DNA of 64,000 nucleotides, from contig NZ_JAPJDO010000008.1 of assembly GCF_026242045.1 (NCBI RefSeq), forward strand, positions 1-64,000. Reading direction: 5' to 3'. The notes beneath the pieces were generated by a model. That model worked only from the letters and a program-made list of their open reading frames with translations, was not told the origin of the DNA and ran no database searches. The position numbers and the translations under genes were made by a program. Shown here in pieces: positions 30,306 through 38,792 of the stretch (positions within the stretch are counted from its first letter, which is position 1; every line of letters begins with the position of its first letter). The stretch is from Mycobacterium pinniadriaticum. Lineage in GTDB: Bacteria > Actinomycetota > Actinomycetes > Mycobacteriales > Mycobacteriaceae.

Positions 30306-31400
30306 TCACTTCCGCGCGATGTAGTACAGGTTGATCGGGTCGGACTCGACCTCGGCGACGGCGACCTCGGGGAATCCCGCATCAGCCAGCATCGATATCG
30401 CCAGCTGCCGGCCCCACGCCGTACCCAGTCCGGCACCGTCGTAGGCCAGCGACACCGACATGCAGTGCATGGTCGACACCGCGAAGATGTACGGACTCAG
30501 CGGCACGCCGATGTTCTCCTCCAGCTTGCTGGATGCCTTGATGTCCACCATCAACAGCACGCCTCCCGGCCGCAGAGCGCGATGGATATTGGCCAGCACG
30601 CGCGCCGGCTGCGCCTGATCGTGGATTGCGTCGAACACCGTGATGACGTCGTAGGCGTCGGCAACGTCGACAGCCGCGAGATCGCCGCGCACGAATGTCG
30701 CGTTCGTCAGCCCGAGCCGGGCGGCCTCCGCGGTTCCCGTCGCGACGCCCTCCTCCGAGAAGTCGATACCGGTGAACCGGCTGTTCGGGAAGGCCTGCGC
30801 CATCACATTGATGGCGTGGCCGCTGCCGCAGCCCCAATCGGACACGTCGGCACCGGCGCGCAGTCGCTCGGGCAGCCCCTCGGCCAGCGGCAGGATTCCG
30901 TCGACCAACGCCGCGTCGAACACCTCACCGCTCTCTTCGGCCATCAGCGCATGGAACCGCGGGTAATCGGTGTACGGCAGGCCACCGCCGGTGTGGAAGC
31001 ACCCGACGATCTTCTGTTCGATCTCGCCGAGCAGGGGGATGAACTGCGCCAGCCGGGACAGATTGTCCGGACCGGCCGCCCGGGTCAACACAGCGGCACG
31101 ATGTTCCGGAAGGCGATACGTCGCCGAGTCGGCGTCGTAATCCACGATGCCTCCAGTCACCATGCCGCCCAACCATTCTCGGACGTAACGTTCGTTGAGT
31201 CCAGCCGCATCCGCGATCTGGGTGCTGGTCGCCGCGGGCAGCTGTGACATCGCGTCGAACAAGCCGGTCTGGTGTCCGATGCTGGCCAGGATCGTCACGC
31301 TGGCCGCATCGATGGCCCCGACCATCCGGCCGGCGAACTCTTCGGTTGTCTCGCCCTCGAAAATCGGCTTCGTCGATGTGGATTCATTCGTCGTCGTCAT
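30306..31400 (-). CDS. SAM-dependent methyltransferase (Rv2258c-like)
   Basis: About 364 residues, two domains. The N-terminal winged-helix-like dimerisation part ([20 protein letters not shown], then [19 protein letters not shown]) is followed by a class I methyltransferase with [20 protein letters not shown] (SAM motif I) and [10 protein letters not shown]. The acidic [11 protein letters not shown] follows motif II. The C-terminal [12 protein letters not shown] is typical of this mycobacterial family. The ATG at 31398-31400 is preferred over a GTG two codons upstream. The acceptor is unknown. A large LuxR regulator lies immediately upstream, an insertion relative to the M. tuberculosis order. 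Confidence 0.87.
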   Translation of the reverse strand: MTTTNESTSTKPIFEGETTEEFAGRMVGAIDAASVTILASIGHQTGLFDAMSQLPAATSTQIADAAGLNERYVREWLGGMVTGGIVDYDADSATYRLPEHRAAVLTRAAGPDNLSRLAQFIPLLGEIEQKIVGCFHTGGGLPYTDYPRFHALMAEESGEVFDAALVDGILPLAEGLPERLRAGADVSDWGCGSGHAINVMAQAFPNSRFTGIDFSEEGVATGTAEAARLGLTNATFVRGDLAAVDVADAYDVITVFDAIHDQAQPARVLANIHRALRPGGVLLMVDIKASSKLEENIGVPLSPYIFAVSTMHCMSVSLAYDGAGLGTAWGRQLAISMLADAGFPEVAVAEVESDPINLYYIARK

Positions 31401-31502
31401 GTCCACGAGCCTAGGGAGGCGGCGATGGCACGGGCATCGGCCAAATTATGCAGATTCGCCGTGTCAGCGATGGCACAACCTGCACAACCTACGCAGAAAC
31501 GA

Positions 31503-33125
31503 TCAGGCGGGGCCCGAGCCGAACTGGTCGTGCGCCCAGGCCGCCGCGGCGGTGCGCGACGAGACCCCCAGCTTGGCGTAGATATTGGCCAGGTGGCGGG
31601 CGACGGTTCGCTCGCTGATGAACAACGTCGACGCCACCTGCTTGTTGGTGTCACCGCCCGCGATGGCCTTGACGATTTCGATTTCCCGTTTGGTCAACCC
31701 GCCCGGCGATGGGGTACCACAGGTCGGCGCCGGCTCCACCGACAGTTGGCGATAGATGCTCGCCGCCGTCGCCTCATCCGCGGCGGCCGCCTCGTCGGCG
31801 CCCATGCCCCGGTGGGCCAGGGCCATCCATTCGTATGTCTCGGCGATCTCGTATCGCGACTCCTGCACGCGGTACTCCCGTAGCGCCGTTTCCAGCGACA
31901 CCAGCGCATCGGCATACCGACCGCGCCGGACCAGCAGAACGCCTTGCGCGTGGGCGGCCCATGCCTTGAAACCGGGCGTGCCGAAGCGATCCGCCCCGGC
32001 CGTCAGATCCTGGCAGTGCCGTTCCGCCTCGTCGAGATCGCCTCGTGCCAGCGCGATCTCGACGGCGGCACGCAACAGGCGCATACGACCGAACCGGTCC
32101 GCGGCGGCCAGGGCGAGGCGGAGTTCGGTCCAGGCCGTCTCGGTGTCGCCCTGACTGCACCGCAACAGGGCCTCGCCCGGCTGCGGGTCGATACCGGACT
32201 CCCGGGCCAGCGCAAAAGCCTGGAAGGCGCCGTCGACGTCGCCACGCAGCCTGCGCACCTCGCCGAGCTGGTAGTAGCCCTCCCCGCCGGCCCAGGTATT
32301 CACGTCCCGCAGCGACCGGCTGGCCGTGGCCAGCCGATCCTCCAGCAGCCGGAAGTCCTCGCTGGCGGCCAGGATCTGCAACCGGTGCACCTCACAGACC
32401 CCGCCGTAGGTGGCCGTGCCGACGCCGTCGCACCACTGCTCCATCGACAGCGTCCACGCCCGCATCTGCCGGAGGTCGGCGATCCGATGGCAGTAGTGCA
32501 GCACGATGCAGTAGATCTCGCCCGCCCATTCCACCGGGACCTGGTCGGCCAACAGCGGCAGCATCGCTTCGTCGAACATGCCATAGGCCTCGCCGGTCCG
32601 ACCCTCGAACAATGCGGACATGCCCTCGGCCACCAGGCTGAGCGAGTCCAGGGCCGGCACCTCCGTGCGGTCGGCCAACTCGCGCAATGCCGCCGCCCGG
32701 TCGACCAGAACGCCGACATTCTCGGTCAGCACCGCCACCACGGTGTCCAGGTACATCAGGTACCCGTGCGCGGGAGTTTCCGGCGCCCCGGCCAACAGGC
32801 GGCGCGCGCGACTCGCCCAGCCCTCACCGATGGTGATGTGGCCCCGCATCAACCATGCCAAGGCGAGTTCGACGGCCTTCATCGCCGCGGCATTGGGGTC
32901 GGTTCTGGCCAGTTGGGCGAACACCAATTCCGCAACCCGCACGGCTTCCCTGCCGTGACCGACGCGCCACGCGGCAGTCGCCATCGCATCGAGGTCGTCG
33001 ACGACGAGCGGACCGACGCCGCTGGCTCGCTCGAAAGCTCGGTAACTGGCGGACCAATCCCCCCTGCGGTATGCCGCACGTGCGGACACCAACAGGTCAC
33101 CAATGGGTTCGGCTCTTACGCTCAC
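31503..33125 (-). CDS. TPR-containing LuxR-family transcriptional regulator
   Basis: 540 residues from the GTG at 33123-33125 (VSVRAEPIGDLLVSARAAYR). Most of the protein is helical TPR-like repeats (AAYRRGDWSASYRAFERASG; RRGRYADALVSLETALREY; AETYEWMALAHRGMGADEAA). The C-terminal 65 residues are a LuxR/GerE HTH: GGLTKREIEIVKAIAGGDTN, then KQVASTLFISERTVARHLAN and IYAKLGVSSRTAAAAWA. No P-loop was found, so it is not a full LAL ATPase regulator. The frame continues far upstream antisense to mscR; that part is rejected. It is divergent from mscR with 99 bases between the starts, so aldehyde/mycothiol genes or the methyltransferase downstream may be its targets. Confidence 0.86.
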   Translation of the reverse strand: MSVRAEPIGDLLVSARAAYRRGDWSASYRAFERASGVGPLVVDDLDAMATAAWRVGHGREAVRVAELVFAQLARTDPNAAAMKAVELALAWLMRGHITIGEGWASRARRLLAGAPETPAHGYLMYLDTVVAVLTENVGVLVDRAAALRELADRTEVPALDSLSLVAEGMSALFEGRTGEAYGMFDEAMLPLLADQVPVEWAGEIYCIVLHYCHRIADLRQMRAWTLSMEQWCDGVGTATYGGVCEVHRLQILAASEDFRLLEDRLATASRSLRDVNTWAGGEGYYQLGEVRRLRGDVDGAFQAFALARESGIDPQPGEALLRCSQGDTETAWTELRLALAAADRFGRMRLLRAAVEIALARGDLDEAERHCQDLTAGADRFGTPGFKAWAAHAQGVLLVRRGRYADALVSLETALREYRVQESRYEIAETYEWMALAHRGMGADEAAAADEATAASIYRQLSVEPAPTCGTPSPGGLTKREIEIVKAIAGGDTNKQVASTLFISERTVARHLANIYAKLGVSSRTAAAAWAHDQFGSGPA

Positions 33126-33211
33126 AGACCTCAACGGTATCCCGCAGACGCCCTGTTCGGGACGGAGATCGGCCAGTAAGACACCGTGGCCTATCGGTAA
33201 TGCCGTCGCGC

Positions 33212-33227
33212 TAGTGTTTGGCCCATG
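33212..33227 (+). promoter_or_regulatory. Candidate leaderless -10 of mscR
   Basis: TAGTGT (33212-33217) fits TANNNT and is separated by seven bases from the ATG at 33225. No purine-rich ribosome binding site lies between, which together suggest a leaderless transcript. Confidence 0.4.
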
Positions 33228-34310
33228 AGCCAGACAGCGCGCGGTGTGATCTCCCGGTCCAAGAAGCAGCCCGTCGAATTGGTCGACATCGTCATCCCCG
33301 ACCCCGGCCCCGGCGAGGTGGTCGTCAAGGTCATCGCGTGCGGCGTCTGCCATACCGACCTGACCTACCGGGAAGGCGGTATCAACGACGAGTACCCCTT
33401 CCTTCTCGGCCACGAGGCGGCCGGCACCGTCGAGTCGGTCGGTGCGGGTGTCACCAACGTCGAGCCGGGTGACTTCGTCATCCTGAACTGGCGCGCGGTG
33501 TGCGGTCAGTGCCGGGCCTGCAAGCGCGGCCGTCCGTGGTATTGCTTCGACACCCACAACGCCACTCAGAAGATGACGCTGACCGACGGCACCGAGCTGA
33601 CCCCAGCGCTGGGCATCGGCGCCTTCGCCGACAAGACGTTGGTCCACGAAGGACAGTGCACCAAGGTCGATCCCGAAGCCGACCCCTCGGTGGCCGGTCT
33701 GCTGGGCTGCGGTGTGATGGCCGGCCTGGGGGCCGCGGTCAACACCGGTGCCGTCGGCCGCGACGACACCGTCGCCGTGATCGGTTGCGGCGGTGTGGGA
33801 GACGCCGCGATCGCCGGAGCCGCCCTGGTCGGCGCCAAGAAGATCATCGCCGTCGACACCGACAACAAGAAGCTGGAGTGGGCCCGCGGGTTCGGCGCCA
33901 CCCACACCATCAACGCCAAGGAACTCGACGCCGTCGAGACCATCCAGGACCTGACCGACGGCTTCGGTGCCGACGTGGTGATCGACGCCGTCGGACGCCC
34001 GGAGACCTGGAAGCAGGCGTTCTACGCCCGGGATCTGGCCGGAACCGTTGTGCTGGTTGGTGTTCCGACCCCGGATATGAAGCTGGAGATGCCGCTGGTG
34101 GACTTCTTCTCCCGCGGCGGGTCGCTGAAGTCGTCCTGGTACGGCGACTGCCTGCCCGAGCGTGACTTCCCCACGCTGATCAGCCTGTACCGGCAGGGCC
34201 GACTGCCGCTGGAGAAGTTCGTCTCCGAACGGATCGGGCTCGACGCGATCGAGGACGCCTTCCACAAGATGCACGCCGGCGAGGTGCTGCGCTCGGTGGT
34301 CGTGCTGTGA
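33225..34310 (+). CDS. mscR: Mycothiol-dependent formaldehyde dehydrogenase / S-nitrosomycothiol reductase
   Basis: 361-residue zinc alcohol dehydrogenase. Catalytic zinc ligands lie in CGVCHTD (Cys39/Cys42) and GHEAAG (His63-Glu64). Structural zinc cysteines are Cys93, Cys96, Cys99 and Cys107 ([15 protein letters not shown]). The NAD-binding [11 protein letters not shown] follows. Length and sequence match MscR/AdhE2 (Rv2259), which oxidises S-hydroxymethylmycothiol and reduces S-nitrosomycothiol, detoxifying formaldehyde and NO in the cytosol. The stop overlaps the start of a metallo-beta-lactamase-fold gene (GTGA), which probably hydrolyses the thioester product. Confidence 0.93.
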   Translation: MSQTARGVISRSKKQPVELVDIVIPDPGPGEVVVKVIACGVCHTDLTYREGGINDEYPFLLGHEAAGTVESVGAGVTNVEPGDFVILNWRAVCGQCRACKRGRPWYCFDTHNATQKMTLTDGTELTPALGIGAFADKTLVHEGQCTKVDPEADPSVAGLLGCGVMAGLGAAVNTGAVGRDDTVAVIGCGGVGDAAIAGAALVGAKKIIAVDTDNKKLEWARGFGATHTINAKELDAVETIQDLTDGFGADVVIDAVGRPETWKQAFYARDLAGTVVLVGVPTPDMKLEMPLVDFFSRGGSLKSSWYGDCLPERDFPTLISLYRQGRLPLEKFVSERIGLDAIEDAFHKMHAGEVLRSVVVL

Positions 34311-34930
34311 CGGGCATCGAGCGGGTGGTCACCCACGGCACCTTCGAACTCGACGGCGGCAGTTGGGAAGTCGACAACAACATCTGGATCGTCGGCGACG
34401 AGTCCGAGGTGATCGTCATCGATGCCGCCCATGACGCCAAAGCCATCGAGGATGCCGTCGGCAACCGGCACGTCGTCGCGGTGGTGTGCACGCACGGCCA
34501 CAACGACCACATCACCGTCGCACCGCAACTGTCCGCCGACCTCGACGCTCCGATCCTGCTGAATCCCGCTGACGACATGTTGTGGCGAATGACGCACGGC
34601 GACAAACAGTTCCGCGCCATCTCCGACGGCCAGGTGCTCAAAGCCGACGGCATCGAGCTGCACGCCATCGCCACTCCCGGGCACTCCCCCGGCTCCACCT
34701 GCCTCTATGCCCCGGCACTGGGTGCGGTCTTCTCCGGCGACACCCTTTTTCAGGGTGGCCCCGGCGCGACCGGCCGCTCGTTCTCCGACTTCCCGACCAT
34801 CCTCGGCTCGATCAAGGACAAGCTCGGCAAGCTGCCCGCCGACACCGTGGTCTACACCGGCCACGGCGACACCACCCGAATCGGCGACGAACTGGTCAAC
34901 TACGACGACTGGGTGAAAAGGGGCTCCTGA
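34307..34930 (+). CDS. Metallo-beta-lactamase-fold hydrolase (Rv2260-like)
   Basis: 207-residue glyoxalase-II-like hydrolase. The metal motif [10 protein letters not shown] supplies His63, His65, Asp67 and His68. [15 protein letters not shown] and the late VYTGHGDTT provide further ligands. The GTG start at 34307 overlaps the mscR stop (GTGA). The tight pairing suggests it cleaves S-formylmycothiol made by MscR, releasing formate and regenerating mycothiol. That step is inferred from context, analogous to S-formylglutathione hydrolase. Confidence 0.88.
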   Translation: MTGIERVVTHGTFELDGGSWEVDNNIWIVGDESEVIVIDAAHDAKAIEDAVGNRHVVAVVCTHGHNDHITVAPQLSADLDAPILLNPADDMLWRMTHGDKQFRAISDGQVLKADGIELHAIATPGHSPGSTCLYAPALGAVFSGDTLFQGGPGATGRSFSDFPTILGSIKDKLGKLPADTVVYTGHGDTTRIGDELVNYDDWVKRGS

Positions 34931-35003
34931 GGAGCACTCGCCGCGCTGCGCGGATCGACGAGGATCTTCGCGACTGCCTTCACGCCTGCCGAGTGTAGAC
35001 GCC

Positions 35004-35738
35004 CTACTCGCCGAGGATTCTGCGCTTCTCCGCGTCGAACTCGGCCTGCGTGAGTGCGCCGGAATCACGCAGGGAAGCCAGGGTTTTCAGCTGTTCGAGG
35101 CGAACACCCTGATCGGTCGGCGTATACGCCGTATGCGGTGCGTGGAAGTCGAACGGAGGATGTGCGTCGAGAGCCACGGACCCGCCGCCGCGCCCGCGCA
35201 CAACCCTCGACATGATCAGGTCCAGCAACCCGAGCCCGAACACCGCCGCGAAGACCCACTGCAGGTAGCCGTAGTCACTTTCCTTGCCGAAGGCCAGCCG
35301 CGGGTTGATGTAGCCGTTCACCTGGCCCTCGGTGCGGATCTCGTAGGTGCCGGCCGCGGGAATCTCGGCGGTCCAGATCCGAATGTGGGTGTCGCTGTTG
35401 ATAGTGGTGAGGGTGCCGTGGTCTTCGGTGAGCACCGGATCGCCGACGCCCTGCGGCGGGACGATGTTCAGTCGCAGCGCCGGCATCGGGAACCCGCTCG
35501 AGGGCGAGCCGGTCACCGCGGTGTGGAAGCTGATCTGGGCCTGCCCCGCGGGCAGCTGCAGCTGCCCCGAGCCGGGGATGGGCACTTCACCGTAGGCGTC
35601 GAAGTCATCGAGCACGAAGGCGTTGAGGGCCATCACGGTGACGAAGCCGATGCCGCCGATCAGCATCATGAGAATCCCGGAGACCGTCAGGACGCGGGAG
35701 ACGGATTTGGCGCCGGCCATGGTGAGAAAGTGTGTCAC
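35004..35738 (-). CDS. Membrane protein with C-terminal SHOCT domain
   Basis: About 244 residues from the GTG at 35736-35738; ATG 35718-35720 (MAGAKSVSRV) is an alternative start. The first transmembrane helix is VLTVSGILMMLIGGIGFVTV. An extracytoplasmic beta-rich domain follows (SGQLQLPAGQAQISFHTAV; TEIPAAGTYEIRTEG). A second helix (WVFAAVFGLGLLDLIM) comes next. The C-terminal SHOCT module reads LEQLKTLASLRDSGALTQ, then AEFDAEKRRILGE, a short oligomerisation-type domain. The GTG overlaps the TGA of the upstream TetR gene, suggesting an operon with it. Function unknown. Confidence 0.78.
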   Translation of the reverse strand: MTHFLTMAGAKSVSRVLTVSGILMMLIGGIGFVTVMALNAFVLDDFDAYGEVPIPGSGQLQLPAGQAQISFHTAVTGSPSSGFPMPALRLNIVPPQGVGDPVLTEDHGTLTTINSDTHIRIWTAEIPAAGTYEIRTEGQVNGYINPRLAFGKESDYGYLQWVFAAVFGLGLLDLIMSRVVRGRGGGSVALDAHPPFDFHAPHTAYTPTDQGVRLEQLKTLASLRDSGALTQAEFDAEKRRILGE

Positions 35739-36409
35739 GCCGGGCGTTGCGCCGCTGCTCCAATCAGCCAGGTCGTCAACCCCATTCGCAGCCCGTCGAC
35801 GAACCGGTCTCGCGGGTCTGGGAAGCCGAGCTCCCCGATCACCCGTCGCACCGGCTCGGTGGGTACCGAGAACGGGTACATGCCCGCCACCAGACTCAGC
35901 GCACCCTCGCCGAAAAACGCCAGAAATTCCTCGGGCAGCCACGGCAGTTGCCGCCCGGTCAGTTCGGACAACGCGGCGATACTTGCCATGGCCCGGACCT
36001 TGAAATCGCGGGCGAAGTCTCCGGAGATGTTGCGTTCCAGCACACCGGCCATCGCGCCGAGCAACTCACACATCAGGCGCCGCTCCACCAGCGTGTCGGT
36101 GACGATGTCGGCAAATCGGATCTCGTTGACAAAAGGCGATTTTCGCGCCCGCGGCGCGCCGAGCCGACGCTCGAGTTCGGCCAGCCAATCCCGGCACTCC
36201 TCGTCGAGCACCTCCAGGAAGATCGCTTCCCTGGTGTCGAAGTAGCGCAGCACATTGGACTTCGCCAGGCCGACCCGCTCGCTGATGTCCCGCAGCGTGA
36301 CCTCGTCCACGCCCCTTTCGGCGAGCGCGTCGCGGGCCGCCGTCAGGATTGCCGAGCGGCGGGCGGCCAACTGCTCGGGACGCCGGGCGCGCTGGAACGT
36401 CGAGCTCAC
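35735..36409 (-). CDS. TetR-family transcriptional regulator
   Basis: About 224 residues from GTG 36407-36409 (VSSTFQRARRPEQLAARRSA); a TTG three codons upstream is possible. HTH: VTLRDISERVGLAKSNVLRY. The long C-terminal domain has LPWLPEEFLAFFGEGALSLV and GELGFPDPRDRFVDGLRMGL. It is divergent from the SDR gene at 36475. The 65-base gap holds two 17-bp direct repeats (36430-36446 and 36449-36465), a likely operator. Its stop overlaps the SHOCT gene start. Confidence 0.87.
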   Translation of the reverse strand: MSSTFQRARRPEQLAARRSAILTAARDALAERGVDEVTLRDISERVGLAKSNVLRYFDTREAIFLEVLDEECRDWLAELERRLGAPRARKSPFVNEIRFADIVTDTLVERRLMCELLGAMAGVLERNISGDFARDFKVRAMASIAALSELTGRQLPWLPEEFLAFFGEGALSLVAGMYPFSVPTEPVRRVIGELGFPDPRDRFVDGLRMGLTTWLIGAAAQRPA

Positions 36410-36429
36410 AGCACACAATTTAGCAGACC

Positions 36430-36465
36430 ACCGTTCTCTTGTTATCAGACCGTTGTTCTGTTAAC
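36430..36465. promoter_or_regulatory. Direct-repeat operator between tetR and SDR
   Basis: ACCGTTCTCTTGTTATC (36430-36446) and ACCGTTGTTCTGTTAAC (36449-36465) match at 13 of 17 positions and are spaced 19 bp, nearly two helical turns. The site lies exactly between the divergent TetR and SDR starts, as expected for an autoregulated TetR operator. Confidence 0.65.
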
Positions 36466-36474
36466 GTCGCCGGC

Positions 36475-37422
36475 ATGACTGATCTCGCGCTCACCGTCCC
36501 CGACCTCTCCGGGAAATTCGCCGTCGTCACCGGCTCCAACAGCGGGCTGGGACTCGGTGTCACCAAGCGCTTGTCCGCGGCCGGCGCCGAGGTGCTGATG
36601 GCGATCCGCAACCGCGCCAAAGGCGAGGCGGCGATCGCCGAAATCCGTGCCGACGTACCCGACGCCAAGCTGACCATGAAGATTCTCGACCTGTCGTCGC
36701 TGGCCAGCGTCGCCGCGCTCGGCGAGGAGCTCAATTCCGAGGGCCGGCCGATCGACATCCTGGTCAACAACGCCGGTGTCATGCAGCCGCCCCAGCGAGA
36801 CACCACCGCCGACGGTTTCGAGCTGCAATTCGGTAGCAACCACCTGGGCCACTTCGCGCTCACGGCTCGTCTGCTGCCGCTGCTGCGTGCCGCTGACAAT
36901 CCCCGGGTGGTGTCGTTGAGCAGCTTGGCGGCCCGGTTCGGGCGGATCAACTTCGACGATCCCAATTTCGAGCGCGGTTACTCGGCGAATCTGTCCTACG
37001 GCCAGTCCAAGATCGCCACGCTGATGTTCGCCCTCGAACTCGACCGGTTGTCCCGCCAGCACGGCTGGGGCCTGTTGTCCAACGCCGCCCACCCCGGGCT
37101 GTGTAAGACCAACCTGCAGATCAGCGGGCCGTCGCACGGCCGCGACAAGCCGACGGCGATGGCGCGGTTCTACCAGTTCAGCTGGCGCTACATGCCCTTT
37201 ATGTGGCAGGAGGTCGATGCCGGAATCCTGCCGGTGCTGTACGCCGCCGTCGATCCCAAGGCTCGCGGCGCCGAGTTCTACGGCCCGCGCGGCTTCCAGG
37301 AGCTGGCCGGCGGCGGGGTCATCGAGGCGAGGATCCCCGGTCGTGCCGCGAACCCCGAGGACTGCCGTCGGCTGTGGCAGCTGTCGGAGAAGCTCACCGG
37401 GGTCAGTTATCCGCCGAATTAG
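36475..37422 (+). CDS. Short-chain dehydrogenase/reductase (Rv2263-like)
   Basis: 315 residues from the ATG at 36475 ([17 protein letters not shown]); a 12-codon extension into the operator region is rejected. The NAD(P) site is TGSNSGLG (about 20-27), with [10 protein letters not shown] next. The catalytic serine is in [12 protein letters not shown] and YGQSK gives Tyr/Lys. It is the retinol-dehydrogenase-like extended SDR subgroup common in mycobacteria. It is probably under control of the divergent TetR gene. Position before the Hsp70-like protein matches Rv2263/Rv2264c. Confidence 0.9.
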   Translation: MTDLALTVPDLSGKFAVVTGSNSGLGLGVTKRLSAAGAEVLMAIRNRAKGEAAIAEIRADVPDAKLTMKILDLSSLASVAALGEELNSEGRPIDILVNNAGVMQPPQRDTTADGFELQFGSNHLGHFALTARLLPLLRAADNPRVVSLSSLAARFGRINFDDPNFERGYSANLSYGQSKIATLMFALELDRLSRQHGWGLLSNAAHPGLCKTNLQISGPSHGRDKPTAMARFYQFSWRYMPFMWQEVDAGILPVLYAAVDPKARGAEFYGPRGFQELAGGGVIEARIPGRAANPEDCRRLWQLSEKLTGVSYPPN

Positions 37423-37471
37423 CTGACAGCGACTAGCGTCAACGTCAGACAGCAATGACGGGAGGGTCGCC

Positions 37472-37708
37472 ATGTCGCCTGACGAAGTCTCCAAGCCCGC
37501 CGGTGGTGCGATCGGACGTTTCGCCCTGCGGTACTGGCTGGCCATCACCCTGGTGGTGCTGGCGGCGGTGTTCATCGCCCAGAACCGCGATCGCCAGAGC
37601 GTGCACGTCCTGTGGATCACCGTCGAATCCCCGATGTGGTTGTTGTTGACCGCGATGCTGGTCGTTGGTGTCGTAGTCGGGTTGTTGGTGCGCCGCCGCC
37701 GGAGTTGA
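37472..37708 (+). CDS. Small LapA-like (DUF1049) membrane protein
   Basis: 78 residues with two transmembrane helices (YWLAITLVVLAAVFIAQN and MWLLLTAMLVVGVVVGLLV), joined by RDRQSVHVLWITVESP, and a C-terminal RRRRS. This is the LapA_dom layout: an asparagine after helix 1, a short strand, a glycine-rich helix 2 and a basic tail. GGGAGG lies just upstream of the ATG. The next gene starts one base after its stop, so the two are cotranscribed. The role in the envelope is unknown. Confidence 0.82.
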   Translation: MSPDEVSKPAGGAIGRFALRYWLAITLVVLAAVFIAQNRDRQSVHVLWITVESPMWLLLTAMLVVGVVVGLLVRRRRS

Positions 37709-37709
37709 G

Positions 37710-38792
37710 ATGCGCGAGTCCAGCATCGTGGTGCGTCCAGAACCGATGGGCAGCGCCAACTACACGGAATCGTCCCGACTCCAGGCAGCCGGATTGCGGC
37801 CCGCCATGCGCCTTTTCGAGGAAGCGGCCCGCACCGTCGCCATCCCGAGGGCACCGCAGCCCATCGCCATCGTCGACTACGGCGCGGCGACGGGGTACAA
37901 CTCGCTGCTGCCGATCAGTGCGGCGATCGCCATCATCCGCAGGCGCACGCGTTCCGACCACGCGATCCTGGTCGCCCACACCGATGTGCCCGACAACGAC
38001 TTCACCGCGCTGTTCAGCACCCTGAGCGACGACCAGGACAGTTACCTCAAGAAGGACTCCGCCACCTACGCCTCTGTGGTGGGCCGATCGTTTTACACCC
38101 AGATCCTGCCGTCGGACAGCATCGCGCTGGGCTGGAGTTCATGGGCTACCCACTGGCTGCGGCGCACGCCGATGCCGATCCCCGATCACATAGAGGTTTC
38201 CCACAGCGCCGACGAGACCGCCCGCCGGGCCTACGCCCGCCAGGGCGCGGAGGACTGGCACGAGTTCATCGCCTTCCGTGGTCGCGAACTTGCGCCCGGG
38301 GGCCGGTTGGTGGTGCTGACCGTCGGCCGAGATGCCGACGGCAGTTCAGGATTCGAGACCGCGTTCGCGGCGATCATGACCGCGCTGGACCGGTTCGTCC
38401 GCGAGGGCCTGGTCACCGCCGACGAGATGCACCACATGTCGATCCCGTCGACCGGCCGCGACGAGAAGGACTTCCGGGCACCGTTCGCACCGTCGGGACG
38501 ATTCGAGGGTCTCTCGATCGAGCACCTGGAGCTATTCAACGGCGAAGACCGGTTCTGGTCGCAGTTCTGCGCCGACAAAGACGCGACAGCCTTCGGTGCG
38601 AACTGGGCTCAATTCCTTCGTGCTTCGATGTTCCCGATGCTGGCCGCCGCGGTGGACGCGGACGGCGACCGGCGCCGGCTGTTCGTCGAGCAGCTGGAGG
38701 CCGCGGTGGCCGAGCAGCTGGCGGCGACGCCCACACCGATGTCCATCCCGCTGGCCCTGGTGGTCCTGGGTAAGCAGCGCCGCTCAGCCTGA
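37710..38792 (+). CDS. SABATH-type SAM-dependent carboxyl methyltransferase
   Basis: 360 residues. The N-terminus MGSANYTESSRLQAAG, then IAIVDYGAATGYNSLLP (SAM site), TDVPDNDFTALFSTL, SFYTQILPSDSIALGWSSWA (the family's S-S-x-H-W-L type motif, here ATHWLRR) and LAPGGRLVVLTVGRD match the plant-like salicylate/jasmonate carboxyl methyltransferase family (Methyltransf_7), which has bacterial members. These enzymes methylate small carboxylic acids; the substrate is unknown. The C-terminus overlaps the convergent Hsp70-like gene by nine bases. Confidence 0.83.
   Translation: MRESSIVVRPEPMGSANYTESSRLQAAGLRPAMRLFEEAARTVAIPRAPQPIAIVDYGAATGYNSLLPISAAIAIIRRRTRSDHAILVAHTDVPDNDFTALFSTLSDDQDSYLKKDSATYASVVGRSFYTQILPSDSIALGWSSWATHWLRRTPMPIPDHIEVSHSADETARRAYARQGAEDWHEFIAFRGRELAPGGRLVVLTVGRDADGSSGFETAFAAIMTALDRFVREGLVTADEMHHMSIPSTGRDEKDFRAPFAPSGRFEGLSIEHLELFNGEDRFWSQFCADKDATAFGANWAQFLRASMFPMLAAAVDADGDRRRLFVEQLEAAVAEQLAATPTPMSIPLALVVLGKQRRSA

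Noticed and set aside
33126..34274. N-terminal extension of the LuxR regulator frame to 34274
   Set aside because: The extension is antisense to mscR and shadow-like; the GTG at 33125 begins the first TPR-type helix.
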